DNA of 64,000 bases from Flavobacteriales bacterium (GTDB taxonomy: Bacteria; Bacteroidota; Bacteroidia; Flavobacteriales_D; Crocinitomicaceae), in contig CANFRV010000012.1 of assembly GCA_947449575.1 (NCBI GenBank), positions 1-64,000 of the forward strand, in the 5' to 3' direction. Positions 34,513 to 43,462 of the stretch are shown here, one piece after another. The translations under genes and the position numbers were made by a program. The notes below the pieces were generated by a model that saw only the letters and a program-made list of their open reading frames with translations, was not told the DNA's origin and ran no database searches. How positions within the stretch are numbered: position 1 is the stretch's first letter; the number at the start of each line of letters is the position of its first letter.

Positions 34513-34874
34513 AATGTTTCTTAATTTTCTATTTTTTTGTTAAACGTACTAAAAACAAATTAATTTGAACCTATTTTTTATATTAATGGTTTATTTTAAG
34601 GATAAAAATTAATTTTCACCTTCCTACTATGCAAAACGATTAAACAATTATAATGGTTGGGTTAAATTGCTCAATTCCTTCAAATAGATTGAATTTTCAA
34701 TCTATACATGTTGAACATCTTATGATAGTTGCAACATAAATAGCGAGGAATACCACCTCATGCTGCAAACAAAACGATAAATTAGGCATTGTTTCCAAAA
34801 TTCTAGTTCCTTTTAGTTTAATTTATCTATTTTTGGGTATTGATTATGAATAAGAATAACTATTTCAATGCCGT
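34513..34874. other. Divergent intergenic region with an inverted repeat
   Basis: About 360 AT-rich bases between the divergent T9SS gene and the permease gene. No reading frame is credible. It holds a 10-bp inverted repeat at 34684-34705 and an exact -7 element TATTTTTG at 34828-34835, 40 bases before the permease ATG, without a good -33 match. Confidence 0.5.
34684..34705. repeat. Perfect 10-bp inverted repeat in the permease upstream region
   Basis: ATAGATTGAA and TTCAATCTAT are separated by TT. There is no T-run and it is not next to a gene end, so an operator is more likely than a terminator. Confidence 0.5.
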
Positions 34875-36818
34875 ATGGATTTCAAAAGCTTATTTAGGAA
34901 AAAAAATGTTTCTGACATTTTAAAACAAGTTGAAAAAGACAACGCTGAAGGAACGCATGGTGCATTAGGGAAACATTTAGGTGTTCGTGACTTAGCGGCT
35001 TTTGGTATTGCGGCAATTATTGGAGCTGGGATTTTTAGCACGATTGGTAAAGCAAGTTCCGATGGCGGTCCAGCGGTTATTTTTCTATTTTTATTTACCG
35101 CTTTAGCTTGCGGATTTGCGGCTTTCGCTTATGCAGAATTTGCCTCAATGGTTCCTGTTTCTGGAAGCGCTTACACCTATTCGTATGTAGCCTTTGGAGA
35201 ATTAATAGCTTGGATAATAGGTTGGGCTTTGATTATGGAATATGCTATCGGAAATATTACAGTGGCCATTTCCTGGAGTGATTATTTCACGTCTCTACTC
35301 GAACGAATGCATATTCACCTGCCGATGTGGATTCAAATGGATTATTTTACGGCGTATGACGGGTATCATGAAGCTGTGAACTTAATGAGCAGTGGGAAAT
35401 TATTTAAAAATTTAAGTGAAAACCTGCAAGCTGCGCATACCGCCTGGCAATCGGCTCCCACCATTGGATCCTTTCATTTGGTGGCAGATATTCCTGCTTT
35501 GATGATTATTATTTTAATTACCGCTCTGGTTTATAGAGGAATGAAAGAATCTCGAAATGCTTCTAACTTAATGGTAGTTATTAAATTAGCCATTATTTTA
35601 TTGGTAATTGCTGTGGGTATTTTCTATGTTGACACAGAAAACTGGTCTCCTTTTGCTCCCAATGGTATTGGAGGAATGCTGAAAGGAATATCAGCGGTAT
35701 TCTTTGCCTATATTGGGTTTGACGCTATTTCTACGACTGCGGAAGAATGTAAGAATCCACAGAGAGATTTACCAAGAGGAATGATGTGGGCGATTATTAT
35801 TTGTACGGTTTTATATATGGTTATCGCGCTGATATTAACAGGAATGGTGAATTATTCTGAGTTAAATGTTGGTGATCCTTTAGCCTTTGTTTTTGAAAAA
35901 TTGGATCTAAAATGGATGTCTGGCATTATTGCTGTGAGCGCTGTATTTGCCATGGCGAGTGTGTTATTGGTATTTCAAATGGGACAACCTCGTATTTGGA
36001 TGAGCATGAGTAGAGATGGTTTATTACCGAAGAAATTCTCTCGTATTCACCCAAAATATAAAACACCGTCATACGCAACGATGGTGGTAGGTTTTGTGGT
36101 CGCAGTGCCCGCACTGTTTTTAAATTTAACAATGGTGACAGATCTATGCAGTATCGGAACTTTATTTGCTTTTGTGGTTGTTTGCGGGGGTGTTTTGGTT
36201 CTGCAAAATAAAAAAGACATTCCACGAGGTAATTTTAAAACGCCCTACGTTAATTCGAAATATGTAATGCCTGTGTTAGTGATTCTTACTACCTTCCTAT
36301 TATTTACTTACAACAACGAGGCTACGATGGCTTTTTTAACAAACGAGAAACAAATAAAAGCTCCGACAGAAATAATCACCTCACTTTCTTCGCAAGAAGT
36401 TTCTAAAATAAAACAAAATTTATTGACATTGGATGAAGTTGCCTTCAAACATAGCGACCAGGATGTGGAAGTGTATTTAGATTCGATTGTTACTAAGGCT
36501 GAAATTAATTATTTACCAAAACTTCACTCCTTAAAATTAAGCGACAAGGTGATTTATGAATCTGGATTTTCTCTTTTTTCTCAAAAAATTCCAACGTATT
36601 TATTCTTTCTAATCTGTTTGGTCTTGACGTATTTCTCCATTACACATAATCTATCATTGATTCCAATGTTAGGCCTAGTAAGTTGTTTATACATGATGAG
36701 CGAATTAGGTCTGTGGAACTGGATCTTTTTCACGATTTGGCTCATTATCGGACTACTCGTATATTTTAGTTACGGCAGAAAAAACAGTAAACTAGGAAAC
36801 AAAGTTGTTACTGAATAG
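34875..36818 (+). CDS. APC-superfamily amino acid permease (CAT-like)
   Basis: A 647-residue permease with about 12-14 helices. The N-terminus is cytoplasmic, then FGIAAIIGAGIFSTIGKAS, the APC glycine motif; FAAFAYAEFASMVPVSGSAY and FFAYIGFDAISTTAEECKNP are typical of cationic amino acid transporters. MGQPRIWMSMSRDGLLPKKF follows. Residues about 480-560 form a polar insertion (NEKQIKAPTEIITSLSSQEV and onward) between late helices, not usual for the family. Substrate and polarity of that loop are not determined. Confidence 0.9.
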   Translation: MDFKSLFRKKNVSDILKQVEKDNAEGTHGALGKHLGVRDLAAFGIAAIIGAGIFSTIGKASSDGGPAVIFLFLFTALACGFAAFAYAEFASMVPVSGSAYTYSYVAFGELIAWIIGWALIMEYAIGNITVAISWSDYFTSLLERMHIHLPMWIQMDYFTAYDGYHEAVNLMSSGKLFKNLSENLQAAHTAWQSAPTIGSFHLVADIPALMIIILITALVYRGMKESRNASNLMVVIKLAIILLVIAVGIFYVDTENWSPFAPNGIGGMLKGISAVFFAYIGFDAISTTAEECKNPQRDLPRGMMWAIIICTVLYMVIALILTGMVNYSELNVGDPLAFVFEKLDLKWMSGIIAVSAVFAMASVLLVFQMGQPRIWMSMSRDGLLPKKFSRIHPKYKTPSYATMVVGFVVAVPALFLNLTMVTDLCSIGTLFAFVVVCGGVLVLQNKKDIPRGNFKTPYVNSKYVMPVLVILTTFLLFTYNNEATMAFLTNEKQIKAPTEIITSLSSQEVSKIKQNLLTLDEVAFKHSDQDVEVYLDSIVTKAEINYLPKLHSLKLSDKVIYESGFSLFSQKIPTYLFFLICLVLTYFSITHNLSLIPMLGLVSCLYMMSELGLWNWIFFTIWLIIGLLVYFSYGRKNSKLGNKVVTE

Positions 36819-37011
36819 CTATTATTTGGAGGAGGCATTTAAAGAAATCAGAATATATAACTGACTTTACTATTTTATAAAAATGCAAATTATCATCACC
36901 CTGCTTGCGCTTAATTGCGGGGAAACGCTATTTTTTTTGATTAATGTAATTCTCCATCGATAATAAATAATTTGTTATTGAATTTTTACTAATCAATACC
37001 TTAGAATCAAA

Positions 37012-37521
37012 TTAAAAACGAACTCCCCAACTTACATAAACAGCCTCCGGCCAACTTACACCTGTGCGAAAGATAAATCGTTTGCCAGGTTTGTTAGAGC
37101 GATATCCGATTGTAATTGCGAATGGTGCAACCTCATCCTTAAAATCACCGGAATAAAAATAGTTAATACCTACTGCTGTTTCCAAGTGCGCTTTTTTTTG
37201 ACCAAGCAATAATCCAAATTTCATAGATGCATAAGCACTTTCACCTTCCCAATGGGCTGCGATTCCTGTTCCTAAGGTTAAAAAAGAAGAAAATCGAGAT
37301 CCTAAAAAATGATCTTGTAATTTTCGCTCGTAATATATATAGGCTGGAAGATATAACAAAGCTGATCCGATTCCTCCTTGAAGAACATTTTTATAATTCT
37401 TATTATCTTTTATCGAATCCCTTGAATTCACTGAACTTAAAACTCCATCAGAATCATACGTTTGTGCATAACTTACTAACTCAAAAAAGCACGCCAAAAA
37501 AATTGTGATTATTATTTTCAT
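37012..37521 (-). CDS. Small outer-membrane-type secreted protein, unknown function
   Basis: A 169-residue protein with signal peptide (ending LVSYAQ). The mature part has alternating hydrophobic strands (FSSFLTLGTGIAAHWEG, AHLETAVGINYFYSG, APFAITIGYRSNK) and ends VSWGVRF with a terminal aromatic, the usual outer-membrane beta-barrel end. It is short for a barrel, so it could have 6-8 strands. The family is not recognised. No neighbour in the same direction within 100 bases. Confidence 0.65.
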   Translation of the reverse strand: MKIIITIFLACFFELVSYAQTYDSDGVLSSVNSRDSIKDNKNYKNVLQGGIGSALLYLPAYIYYERKLQDHFLGSRFSSFLTLGTGIAAHWEGESAYASMKFGLLLGQKKAHLETAVGINYFYSGDFKDEVAPFAITIGYRSNKPGKRFIFRTGVSWPEAVYVSWGVRF

Positions 37522-37618
37522 TTTTATAAAAATTAAATTTTGTTCTTACTCATTTTGATTTTCAGACCATGTCTTTACTGGATAATTCCAAATGTCATTT
37601 ATATCTTAAACGGATTTG

Positions 37619-37666
37619 CTATTTGCTACTTATACCAAATGTAATTATAAAATAGAACTTTGCCAT
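37619..37666 (-). pseudogene. Possible remnant of a ParE toxin start
   Basis: On the minus strand, overlapping the ParD end, an ATG opens MAKFYFIITFGISSK then stops. ParE toxins begin at exactly such an overlap, often with MAKY/MAKF. Only the first few residues could be ParE-like, so this is speculative. Confidence 0.2.
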
Positions 37667-37907
37667 TATTTTTTCTAGACCTAAGAGGTTCCAAATGTTT
37701 TTTTGGGTCAAAGCCAACCCCTCGAACACTTTCTATTCCTTCACGAATGGCATTCCGTAAAATGATTATTCGACTTCCTACCTCTTCCAAAAGACGAAAC
37801 CCAGCGCGCACGACTTCACTTGCATTGCTGAAACGACCTTTCGAAACACTTGATTCTATGAAACACTCGAAATGATCACCCAATGAAATTGATGTGTTTC
37901 TTCCCAT
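37626..37907 (-). CDS. parD: ParD-family antitoxin without a toxin partner
   Basis: A 93-residue ribbon-helix-helix protein. MGRNTSISLGDHFECFIES, GRFSNASEVVRAGFRLLEE and VGFDPKKHLEPLRSRK are ParD signatures. A ParE gene should follow on the minus strand, but none is present between the stop and the next gene at 37521. The last 11 residues (KVLFYNYIWYK) go beyond the family end and look like read-through into decayed sequence. It may be an orphan repressor or a relic. Confidence 0.85.
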   Translation of the reverse strand: MGRNTSISLGDHFECFIESSVSKGRFSNASEVVRAGFRLLEEVGSRIIILRNAIREGIESVRGVGFDPKKHLEPLRSRKNNGKVLFYNYIWYK

Positions 37908-38150
37908 GATTTCTGCATTTATGAGAAAGTACCAAATTTTGGTGACAAAACCATGTTTTCAATAGATTTTTTCGGAAAATTACATTTAACGTGAAACTAT
38001 GAAGAAACAAATGCTAATTAGTCTATAAAATAACCTTAAAATAATAAATAGCCAACAACAGTCATACCTAATTTTACATGCTTGAAGTTCACTATAAAGT
38101 GCACTTTTTTCAAAATTTTCTATGTGTACTAAAGTAGAGTGCGTCTTTTC

Positions 38151-39548
38151 CTATTTATTCCCCTGAACTAAATACCAATCTACCCAACCGTCCATTTGCT
38201 TCATGGAGGTGGGACGCAATAAAATCTCACGTTTTTCATTCAAAAAATACATCGTTGGGGTGCCAAAAACATAATAGTCTTTTACTACTTTACTGTTCCA
38301 TTTTTGATAATCACATACTGAGATAAAAGGAAATACGGATACAAAATTCGTAAATAGTTCCTTGGTTTCATCGAGCGAAATAAATACAACTTCTATTCCG
38401 TTTGCTTTCCATTTTGAATATTGTTTTACTATTTCAGGAAGCTCTTCTTTGCATTTAGGACACCAGCTGGCTCCAAAAACAACCACTGTGTATTTACTTT
38501 TTATCTCGGATAGTGTCTTGGGTAGATTATCAGATCCATATTCCCGAGCGAAAAGATCGCCTTTGAGAACAATTTCCGGAGCAATATTTCCTTTCTTCAT
38601 CGCTCGGTAACTTTCCAGTTGGTTCGCAAGTTCACTGTTGATGGTACAACTTGTTTCATTTAACGCCTTAATGGCCAAATACTCGGATGCTTGAAACAAA
38701 CTATGGCGCTCCAATAGATCGAACAAGTAATCAGTTACTTCGTTGAGTTTTTTTTCATCTTTTACGAGTTGTACCATCATCACATCAATGGAATGTTGCA
38801 TTTCTATGAACATTGAATCCAATGATTTTCCGCTATTTTCCAACAGCCAGAAATGACTTTCGATAGCATCTTTAAACAAACCACTTTTGTATAGTCGCTG
38901 ATCGGTATAATCCATAGCTCTTAAGGAAGCTATCGTTGCTTGAATTTCATTGGGGCGGTATTGCGCTATAGTAGAAACACCACTTACTAATTTACGCGCA
39001 GGTAAAAACCAACTGACATAGCTGTTTTTGGGTAAACTTGACAAAAATAGTTCGTCTTCTTTTTTTATACGCTGCTTTTCTTGCTGAATAGCTTTGTTGG
39101 GAGATTTTTGCACCGAAAATAAAGAATCAAAGGTATATATATTCTCTAAATAAATCCAAGCACTTAATGCTTGTTCTCTGCGAGGATGTTCGGTGGCATA
39201 TTGGGCAAACCATTTATTTTCGTTGCCTTTTAGCGTTTTGAGTGTTTCAGGGTAGCTCAAAGCTTCGCCACTAATTTCAACATCTTCTCCACTTAAAATA
39301 ACAAAAAGGGGTTTATCATCGGCAGATTTCAAATACCCGACACCATAATCTGCTTTAGAATACGTAAGTTTGAAATTACCTTTGTCATCGATAAAAGTAC
39401 TTGAAATGGGATACGTTTGAAGTCCATTGAAACCTTCGAGTTTAATTTCTTGCTTGGCCAGTTGTTTGAGATTGCCCATAATTGTTTGGGCCCTGACACA
39501 AGTGACTTGCATAGCTATAATAAAAGCAATCTTTACCATGCTAAGCAA
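38151..39548 (-). CDS. TlpA-family thioredoxin-like protein with active WCPKC
   Basis: A 465-residue secreted protein (signal about residues 1-20, ending CVRAQ). The N-terminus is a DUF4369-like beta domain (TIMGNLKQLAKQEIKLEGFN), the middle is helical, and the C-terminal 140 residues are a TlpA/AhpC thioredoxin fold: APEIVLKGDLF, then VVFGASWCPKCKEELPEIVK with both catalytic Cys, and VFGTPTMYFLNEKREI with the cis-Pro. It should reduce disulfides in the periplasm. Compare the cysteine-less paralogue at 25147-26589. The start is taken at MLSMVKIAF; the internal Met at residue 4 is an alternative. Confidence 0.9.
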   Translation of the reverse strand: MLSMVKIAFIIAMQVTCVRAQTIMGNLKQLAKQEIKLEGFNGLQTYPISSTFIDDKGNFKLTYSKADYGVGYLKSADDKPLFVILSGEDVEISGEALSYPETLKTLKGNENKWFAQYATEHPRREQALSAWIYLENIYTFDSLFSVQKSPNKAIQQEKQRIKKEDELFLSSLPKNSYVSWFLPARKLVSGVSTIAQYRPNEIQATIASLRAMDYTDQRLYKSGLFKDAIESHFWLLENSGKSLDSMFIEMQHSIDVMMVQLVKDEKKLNEVTDYLFDLLERHSLFQASEYLAIKALNETSCTINSELANQLESYRAMKKGNIAPEIVLKGDLFAREYGSDNLPKTLSEIKSKYTVVVFGASWCPKCKEELPEIVKQYSKWKANGIEVVFISLDETKELFTNFVSVFPFISVCDYQKWNSKVVKDYYVFGTPTMYFLNEKREILLRPTSMKQMDGWVDWYLVQGNK

Positions 39549-39824
39549 GTAATTTAAGTATGAAACTTGTCATTAAATCAATTTTGTATAAAAATTCAAT
39601 TGTGTAAAGATACCAATATTATTGACGGACAACTAAATCAAAAAAATATTATTTTCTAAAGTAAATTCCCAAATTAAGACTCTCTATTGACAAATATTTG
39701 AAAAATATTTTATTTTTCATCACGATATGTTTTCTTTACTGCTATAATCATTTTTTTTAAAAATCATTACGTTACTCTGGATGTAAAAAATTCTGCCACC
39801 CTAATTGGATGAAAGGATAAAGTA
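39549..39824. other. Intergenic region, no gene seen
   Basis: About 275 very AT-rich bases between the thioredoxin-like gene and the broken surface-protein gene. No credible frame, promoter or terminator was found. Confidence 0.4.
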
Positions 39825-41210
39825 TCAATCCTTAAGGCAACGAACAGCAAGTCCCCATGCTCGGACGAAAGTGCCCATGGAGGTACTCATATCGTGAAAG
39901 ATGAGGAGGAGCGAATAGATGTCACTACCCTTACTACTCCAATACAAGCCGTAGAAACCGGCCCAGTCGAGCAAACCACTGCTGCCGCTGCGGAAGCCAC
40001 TCATAGGCAACTTAAGCGGGGACGAAAAAGCCCCCACCGATGAATTTGCACTCCAACTTAATCGTTCTGCATCAAGTTCTGTATCAGTAGGTATTCTATA
40101 TCCACTTGGGCAAGGGTTGTTTACCCCATTCACGCCTTGCCATAAATTGGTGTTTTGTGGGCTGCGCCAATCGTCGGGATAACTTGATGCTATTACAAAA
40201 TTACCATGTGCAGGTTGGGTCTATACTGCTTAAGATAACTGTGGTAGCTGAAGTACGACACTGGTGTCCATCTGCCCTTCTTCCCCATTGATATAAATCT
40301 CCGTAAGAAGCTGCATCGTTGCTGGATGTTGCTGCTTGAGAAGCTCCCAAGTTTCTATCCATCCATGTTTTACCCGTAGTTGGGTTGGTTACATCTACAA
40401 TGTCTGTTGGGCCTGCACAATTTACGGTGCCAACTGGGAATCCTACTACTACAGCTATACCACAAGTCTCATTCCAACCGCTTCCTATAAAAAAGTTTAA
40501 ACAATTTGTAGTGGTATTAAAAATGACTAAACCAGTAGCAGGTGAATCTATGGCGTCACGCTGTAAAGCAGTCATTCTTGGTGGTAAAAACCCTTGCGTG
40601 GCACTAGCAATTTCAAGTTTTGCAGATGCATTTGGATTGGAATTGTTGTTCCAATACCCACTCCTGCACCATTGTTGTGGATGTTACTATTATTAACCAC
40701 CCATTGCGAACCATCCCAATAAGGTGTGTTACCTGATGCAGTTCCGCTACTGAGCATTCCTGCTGAGCCTGTTAATCCTTGCACACCTTGCGGACCAGCT
40801 GGACCAGGTGTTCCATTAGCACTAAATAATGCATACGGCACACTCAACAACTGACTTGTTCCTGTAATTGTGTAATTTGTACCACCGGTTGGGTCGGTTT
40901 CTGTTTTTATAAAGTAAGGACCTGCGGACCAATCAATAGCTGCCATGGTTCCTGTTACAGCAGCTCCGCCTCCAATTTCAAAACTGGCTAACCCGTTTGC
41001 ATTGGAAGTGGGAGTGTGTGTTTCTACATACACAGAGGAACCTGCAGCAGAACCTTGTAATATACTTACTTTCATACCTACTGGTGAGGATGTTAGTAGG
41101 GTATTACTACTGGTGCGAATCACAGCCTGATAACTCATTTTTTGAGGAGCTTGAGCAAAAACAATAGTTGTTAATAATAAACTAGCTACTAGTGAATAGA
41201 ATTTTTTCAT
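39825..41210 (-). pseudogene. Fibrobacter-paralogous-domain surface protein broken by two frameshifts
   Basis: Three same-strand fragments together cover one gene like the intact neighbour at 41380-42750. The first (41210 to about 40640) has the signal peptide, QKMSYQAVIRTSSNT and the collagen-like GTPGPAGPQG. It then shifts near 40642: adding one base restores NPNASAKLEIASATQGFLPP, the usual linker, into the second fragment (TDIVDVTNPTTGKTWMDRNL). Near 40217-40219 one extra G in GGG shifts again, and removing it restores DQPAHGNF-like sequence into the third (NNPCPSGYRIPTDTELDAE). The net shift is zero, so ends match. Confidence 0.85.
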
Positions 41211-41297
41211 AACTTTTTAGTTTTTGATCGTTTTGAAGCTCTTTATGTATTGCTAATTGTATATTAATGTTAAAAAAATCGACTGCTTACGAGCTTA

Positions 41298-41333
41298 TTA
41301 AAACCATTCCATCCTCTGAAAAAGCGGAATGGT
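41298..41333 (-). terminator. Likely terminator of the 41380 gene (minus strand)
   Basis: ACCATTCC and GGAATGGT pair across a 15-base spacer (41303-41310 with 41326-41333) and are followed on the minus strand by TTTTAAT. The stem is 8 bp and the T-run weak, so this is moderate. Confidence 0.5.
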
Positions 41334-41379
41334 ATGGTTAAAGTGTCAAATCAATCAAATCGCAGTGCTAATCAAAGTG

Positions 41380-42750
41380 TCAATCCTTGATGCAACGGAT
41401 GGTTAAACCATGTCCACGATGATATGAATTCATATAGGCGGCGCCACTAAAAAAATATAAATATCTTGCTTGAGCAGATGCAATTGTACTGGTGGAATAT
41501 ATTCCTATTTGACCTACAATACTTAAAACGCCATTAGAAGCATACCTATCTCCTCCCATTGATAATTTTAATGGTGAATTGAATGCTCCAATGAAATCAT
41601 TTGTAGACCAACTTGCTCTTTCTAAATTAATTTCTGATTCGGTTGGTAATCTATATCCACTTGGACAAGGGTTGTTTAACCCATTAACACCTTGCCAAAG
41701 ATTGTCATTTTTGGGACTTCTCCAGTCAGGTGGACTTACACTTGATAAAATAAAGTTTCCATGTGCTGGTTGATCTATACTACTTAATGTTGCAGTAGTA
41801 GGTGAAGTACGACACTGGTGCCCATCACTTCTTCTTCCCCACTGGTATAAATCTCCATAAGCTAAAGCATCTGTGCTTGAGATTGCTACTTGAGAAGCTC
41901 CCAGATTTCTATCCATCCATGTTTTACCAGTGGCTGGGTTGGTTACATCTACAATGGCTGTTGGGCCTGACGTGCAAAAAACAGAGCCTACAGGATACAG
42001 TGCTGATGAACAAACACCTGCGAGAGTCAACCAAGTTAATGCACCTCCACAAAAACCTAATACCTGCCCATTTGAGCCAGGGTTCAAAGTTATCCATGCA
42101 CTTCCGTTCCAATACATCATTTGGTTAGTGACTGTGCCATTTGAAAATCCATTTCCCTCAGGACCTTGAATACCTGTTAATCCTTGAATACCCTGTGCAC
42201 CATCTGCACCTGGTATTCCTTGAACACCCTGTGCACCTGCCGGACCAGTTAATCCAATTAATCCTTGAACGCCCTGTGCACCTTGCAAACCTTGCACACC
42301 TTGCACACCTTGCACACCTTGTGGACCTTGAGGACCAGCTGGACCAGGTGTTCCATTAGCACTAAATAATGAATACGGCACACTCATTAATTGGCTTGTT
42401 CCAGTAACTGTGTAACTTGTACCTCCAGTTGGGTCGGTTTCTGTTTTTACAAAGTAAGGCCCTGATGCCCAATCAATACCTCCCAAGGTTCCTGTTACAG
42501 CGGTTCCGCCTCCAATTTCCAAACTTACTAACCCGTTTGCATTCGTAGTTGGCGCATGTGTCTCTATAAACACGACTGCACCGGTTGCAGAACCTTGCAA
42601 GATACTTACTTTCATGCCTACTGGTGCAGATGTTACTAGTGTATTACTACTGGTGCGAATCACAGCCTGATAACTCATTTTTTGAGGAGCTTGAGCAACA
42701 GCAATAGTTGTTAATAATAAACCAGCTACTAGTGAATAGATTTTTTTCAT
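41380..42750 (-). CDS. Surface protein with collagen-like repeat and FISUMP domain
   Basis: A 456-residue secreted protein (signal ending IAVAQ). Residues 20-130 are the common Bacteroidota N-domain (QKMSYQAVIRTSSNTLVTSA). Residues about 130-200 are collagen-like Gly-X-Y (see the repeat entry). The C-terminal 200 residues are a Fibrobacter succinogenes major paralogous domain (TAIVDVTNPATGKTWMDRNL, YGDLYQWGRRSDGHQCR, NPCPSGYRLPTESEINLERA, RGHGLTIRCIKD). There is no T9SS tail. Six bases downstream of the T9SS gene at 42756, so they form one transcript. Confidence 0.9.
   Translation of the reverse strand: MKKIYSLVAGLLLTTIAVAQAPQKMSYQAVIRTSSNTLVTSAPVGMKVSILQGSATGAVVFIETHAPTTNANGLVSLEIGGGTAVTGTLGGIDWASGPYFVKTETDPTGGTSYTVTGTSQLMSVPYSLFSANGTPGPAGPQGPQGVQGVQGVQGLQGAQGVQGLIGLTGPAGAQGVQGIPGADGAQGIQGLTGIQGPEGNGFSNGTVTNQMMYWNGSAWITLNPGSNGQVLGFCGGALTWLTLAGVCSSALYPVGSVFCTSGPTAIVDVTNPATGKTWMDRNLGASQVAISSTDALAYGDLYQWGRRSDGHQCRTSPTTATLSSIDQPAHGNFILSSVSPPDWRSPKNDNLWQGVNGLNNPCPSGYRLPTESEINLERASWSTNDFIGAFNSPLKLSMGGDRYASNGVLSIVGQIGIYSTSTIASAQARYLYFFSGAAYMNSYHRGHGLTIRCIKD
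42150..42354 (-). repeat. Collagen-like Gly-X-Y coding repeat
   Basis: About 22 consecutive Gly-X-Y triplets inside the 41380 gene, such as GPQGVQGVQGVQGLQGAQ and LTGPAGAQGVQG. At DNA level the 9-base unit ACCTTGCAC recurs several times around 42280-42320. The unit can change copy number by slippage. Confidence 0.85.
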
Positions 42751-42755
42751 ACTTT

Positions 42756-43244
42756 TTAGTTTTTGATGATTTTGAAGGTTTGAACTTTTTTATGATCTTG
42801 TTTTATAACATTTACAAAGTAAGTAGCTATGGGTAAAGCGCTCATGTTAATTTGCGTTTGCTTTGCTGTTATTTGTTCGTCGATTATTAATTTTCCCTGC
42901 ATATCACAAAGTTGATAGGATACCTTTTCGCTCTTGTAATCGTATATTTCCAAGATTAAATGGTCTGTTGTTGGGTTGGGAAAAGCAGTAAGTGAAATGT
43001 TCGTTTCTGTTTCCTTTAAGCCAAGCGTGTAAATTTCATAAGCGTGCTGAACGCCTTGTGCTACACTGCCATTACTTCCTGTATGGGACGTGTATACCAA
43101 TTGTCCGATACTGTAGGCAACATTTCCTCCAGCCCCATAAGAATTGCTGCCAGTCGCGTTAAAAGATTCTTGAGCATAAGAAAGCCCAGAACATAGCACG
43201 CCTAATGCTAATAAAGCATAGTGTTTTGATTTGTTTTTTATCAT
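42756..43244 (-). CDS. Small secreted protein with T9SS type A sorting domain
   Basis: A 162-residue protein. Signal residues 1-24 (ending LSYAQ) lead to a short Gly/Ser/Asn body (FNATGSNSYGAGGNVAYSIG, then HTGSNGSVAQGVQHAYEIY). The last 75 residues are a T9SS CTD: LTAFPNPTTDHLILEI, YQLCDMQGKLI, ATYFVNVIKQDHKKVQTFKI. Short proteins of this type often precede FISUMP-domain genes in Bacteroidota, as here, so they may act together on the cell surface. Confidence 0.88.
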   Translation of the reverse strand: MIKNKSKHYALLALGVLCSGLSYAQESFNATGSNSYGAGGNVAYSIGQLVYTSHTGSNGSVAQGVQHAYEIYTLGLKETETNISLTAFPNPTTDHLILEIYDYKSEKVSYQLCDMQGKLIIDEQITAKQTQINMSALPIATYFVNVIKQDHKKVQTFKIIKN

Positions 43245-43462
43245 AGTATTGGTTTTAAATGGTTACTTCCGTTTTAAAAAAAGGGTGTGTCAACAATACG
43301 AATATACTATTATTTTTGATACAAATGTGGTAACGGGAGCATCTTTTTTATTTTCTTCTCTTAAAAATAACAGAACCTGAAAAATATTCCCTCAAAGTAT
43401 TGTAATGCTGTGCTTTTAAACCACTGGTAAAAAAAAACAATTTAAGTAAACTTTTTTGGGAC

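Noticed and set aside
35926-36225. 99-codon open frame on the minus strand inside the permease gene
   Set aside because: It is an antisense shadow of a well-supported gene, with no protein-like motifs and no promoter.
42150-42354. Short direct repeats that could suggest a CRISPR array
   Set aside because: The 9-base unit is contiguous, has no spacers and encodes Gly-X-Y in frame. No cas genes are present.
41802-42359. Several open frames on the plus strand opposite the collagen-like gene
   Set aside because: They arise from the Gly-X-Y codon repeat read on the other strand; the low-complexity Leu/His/Pro products are artefacts.
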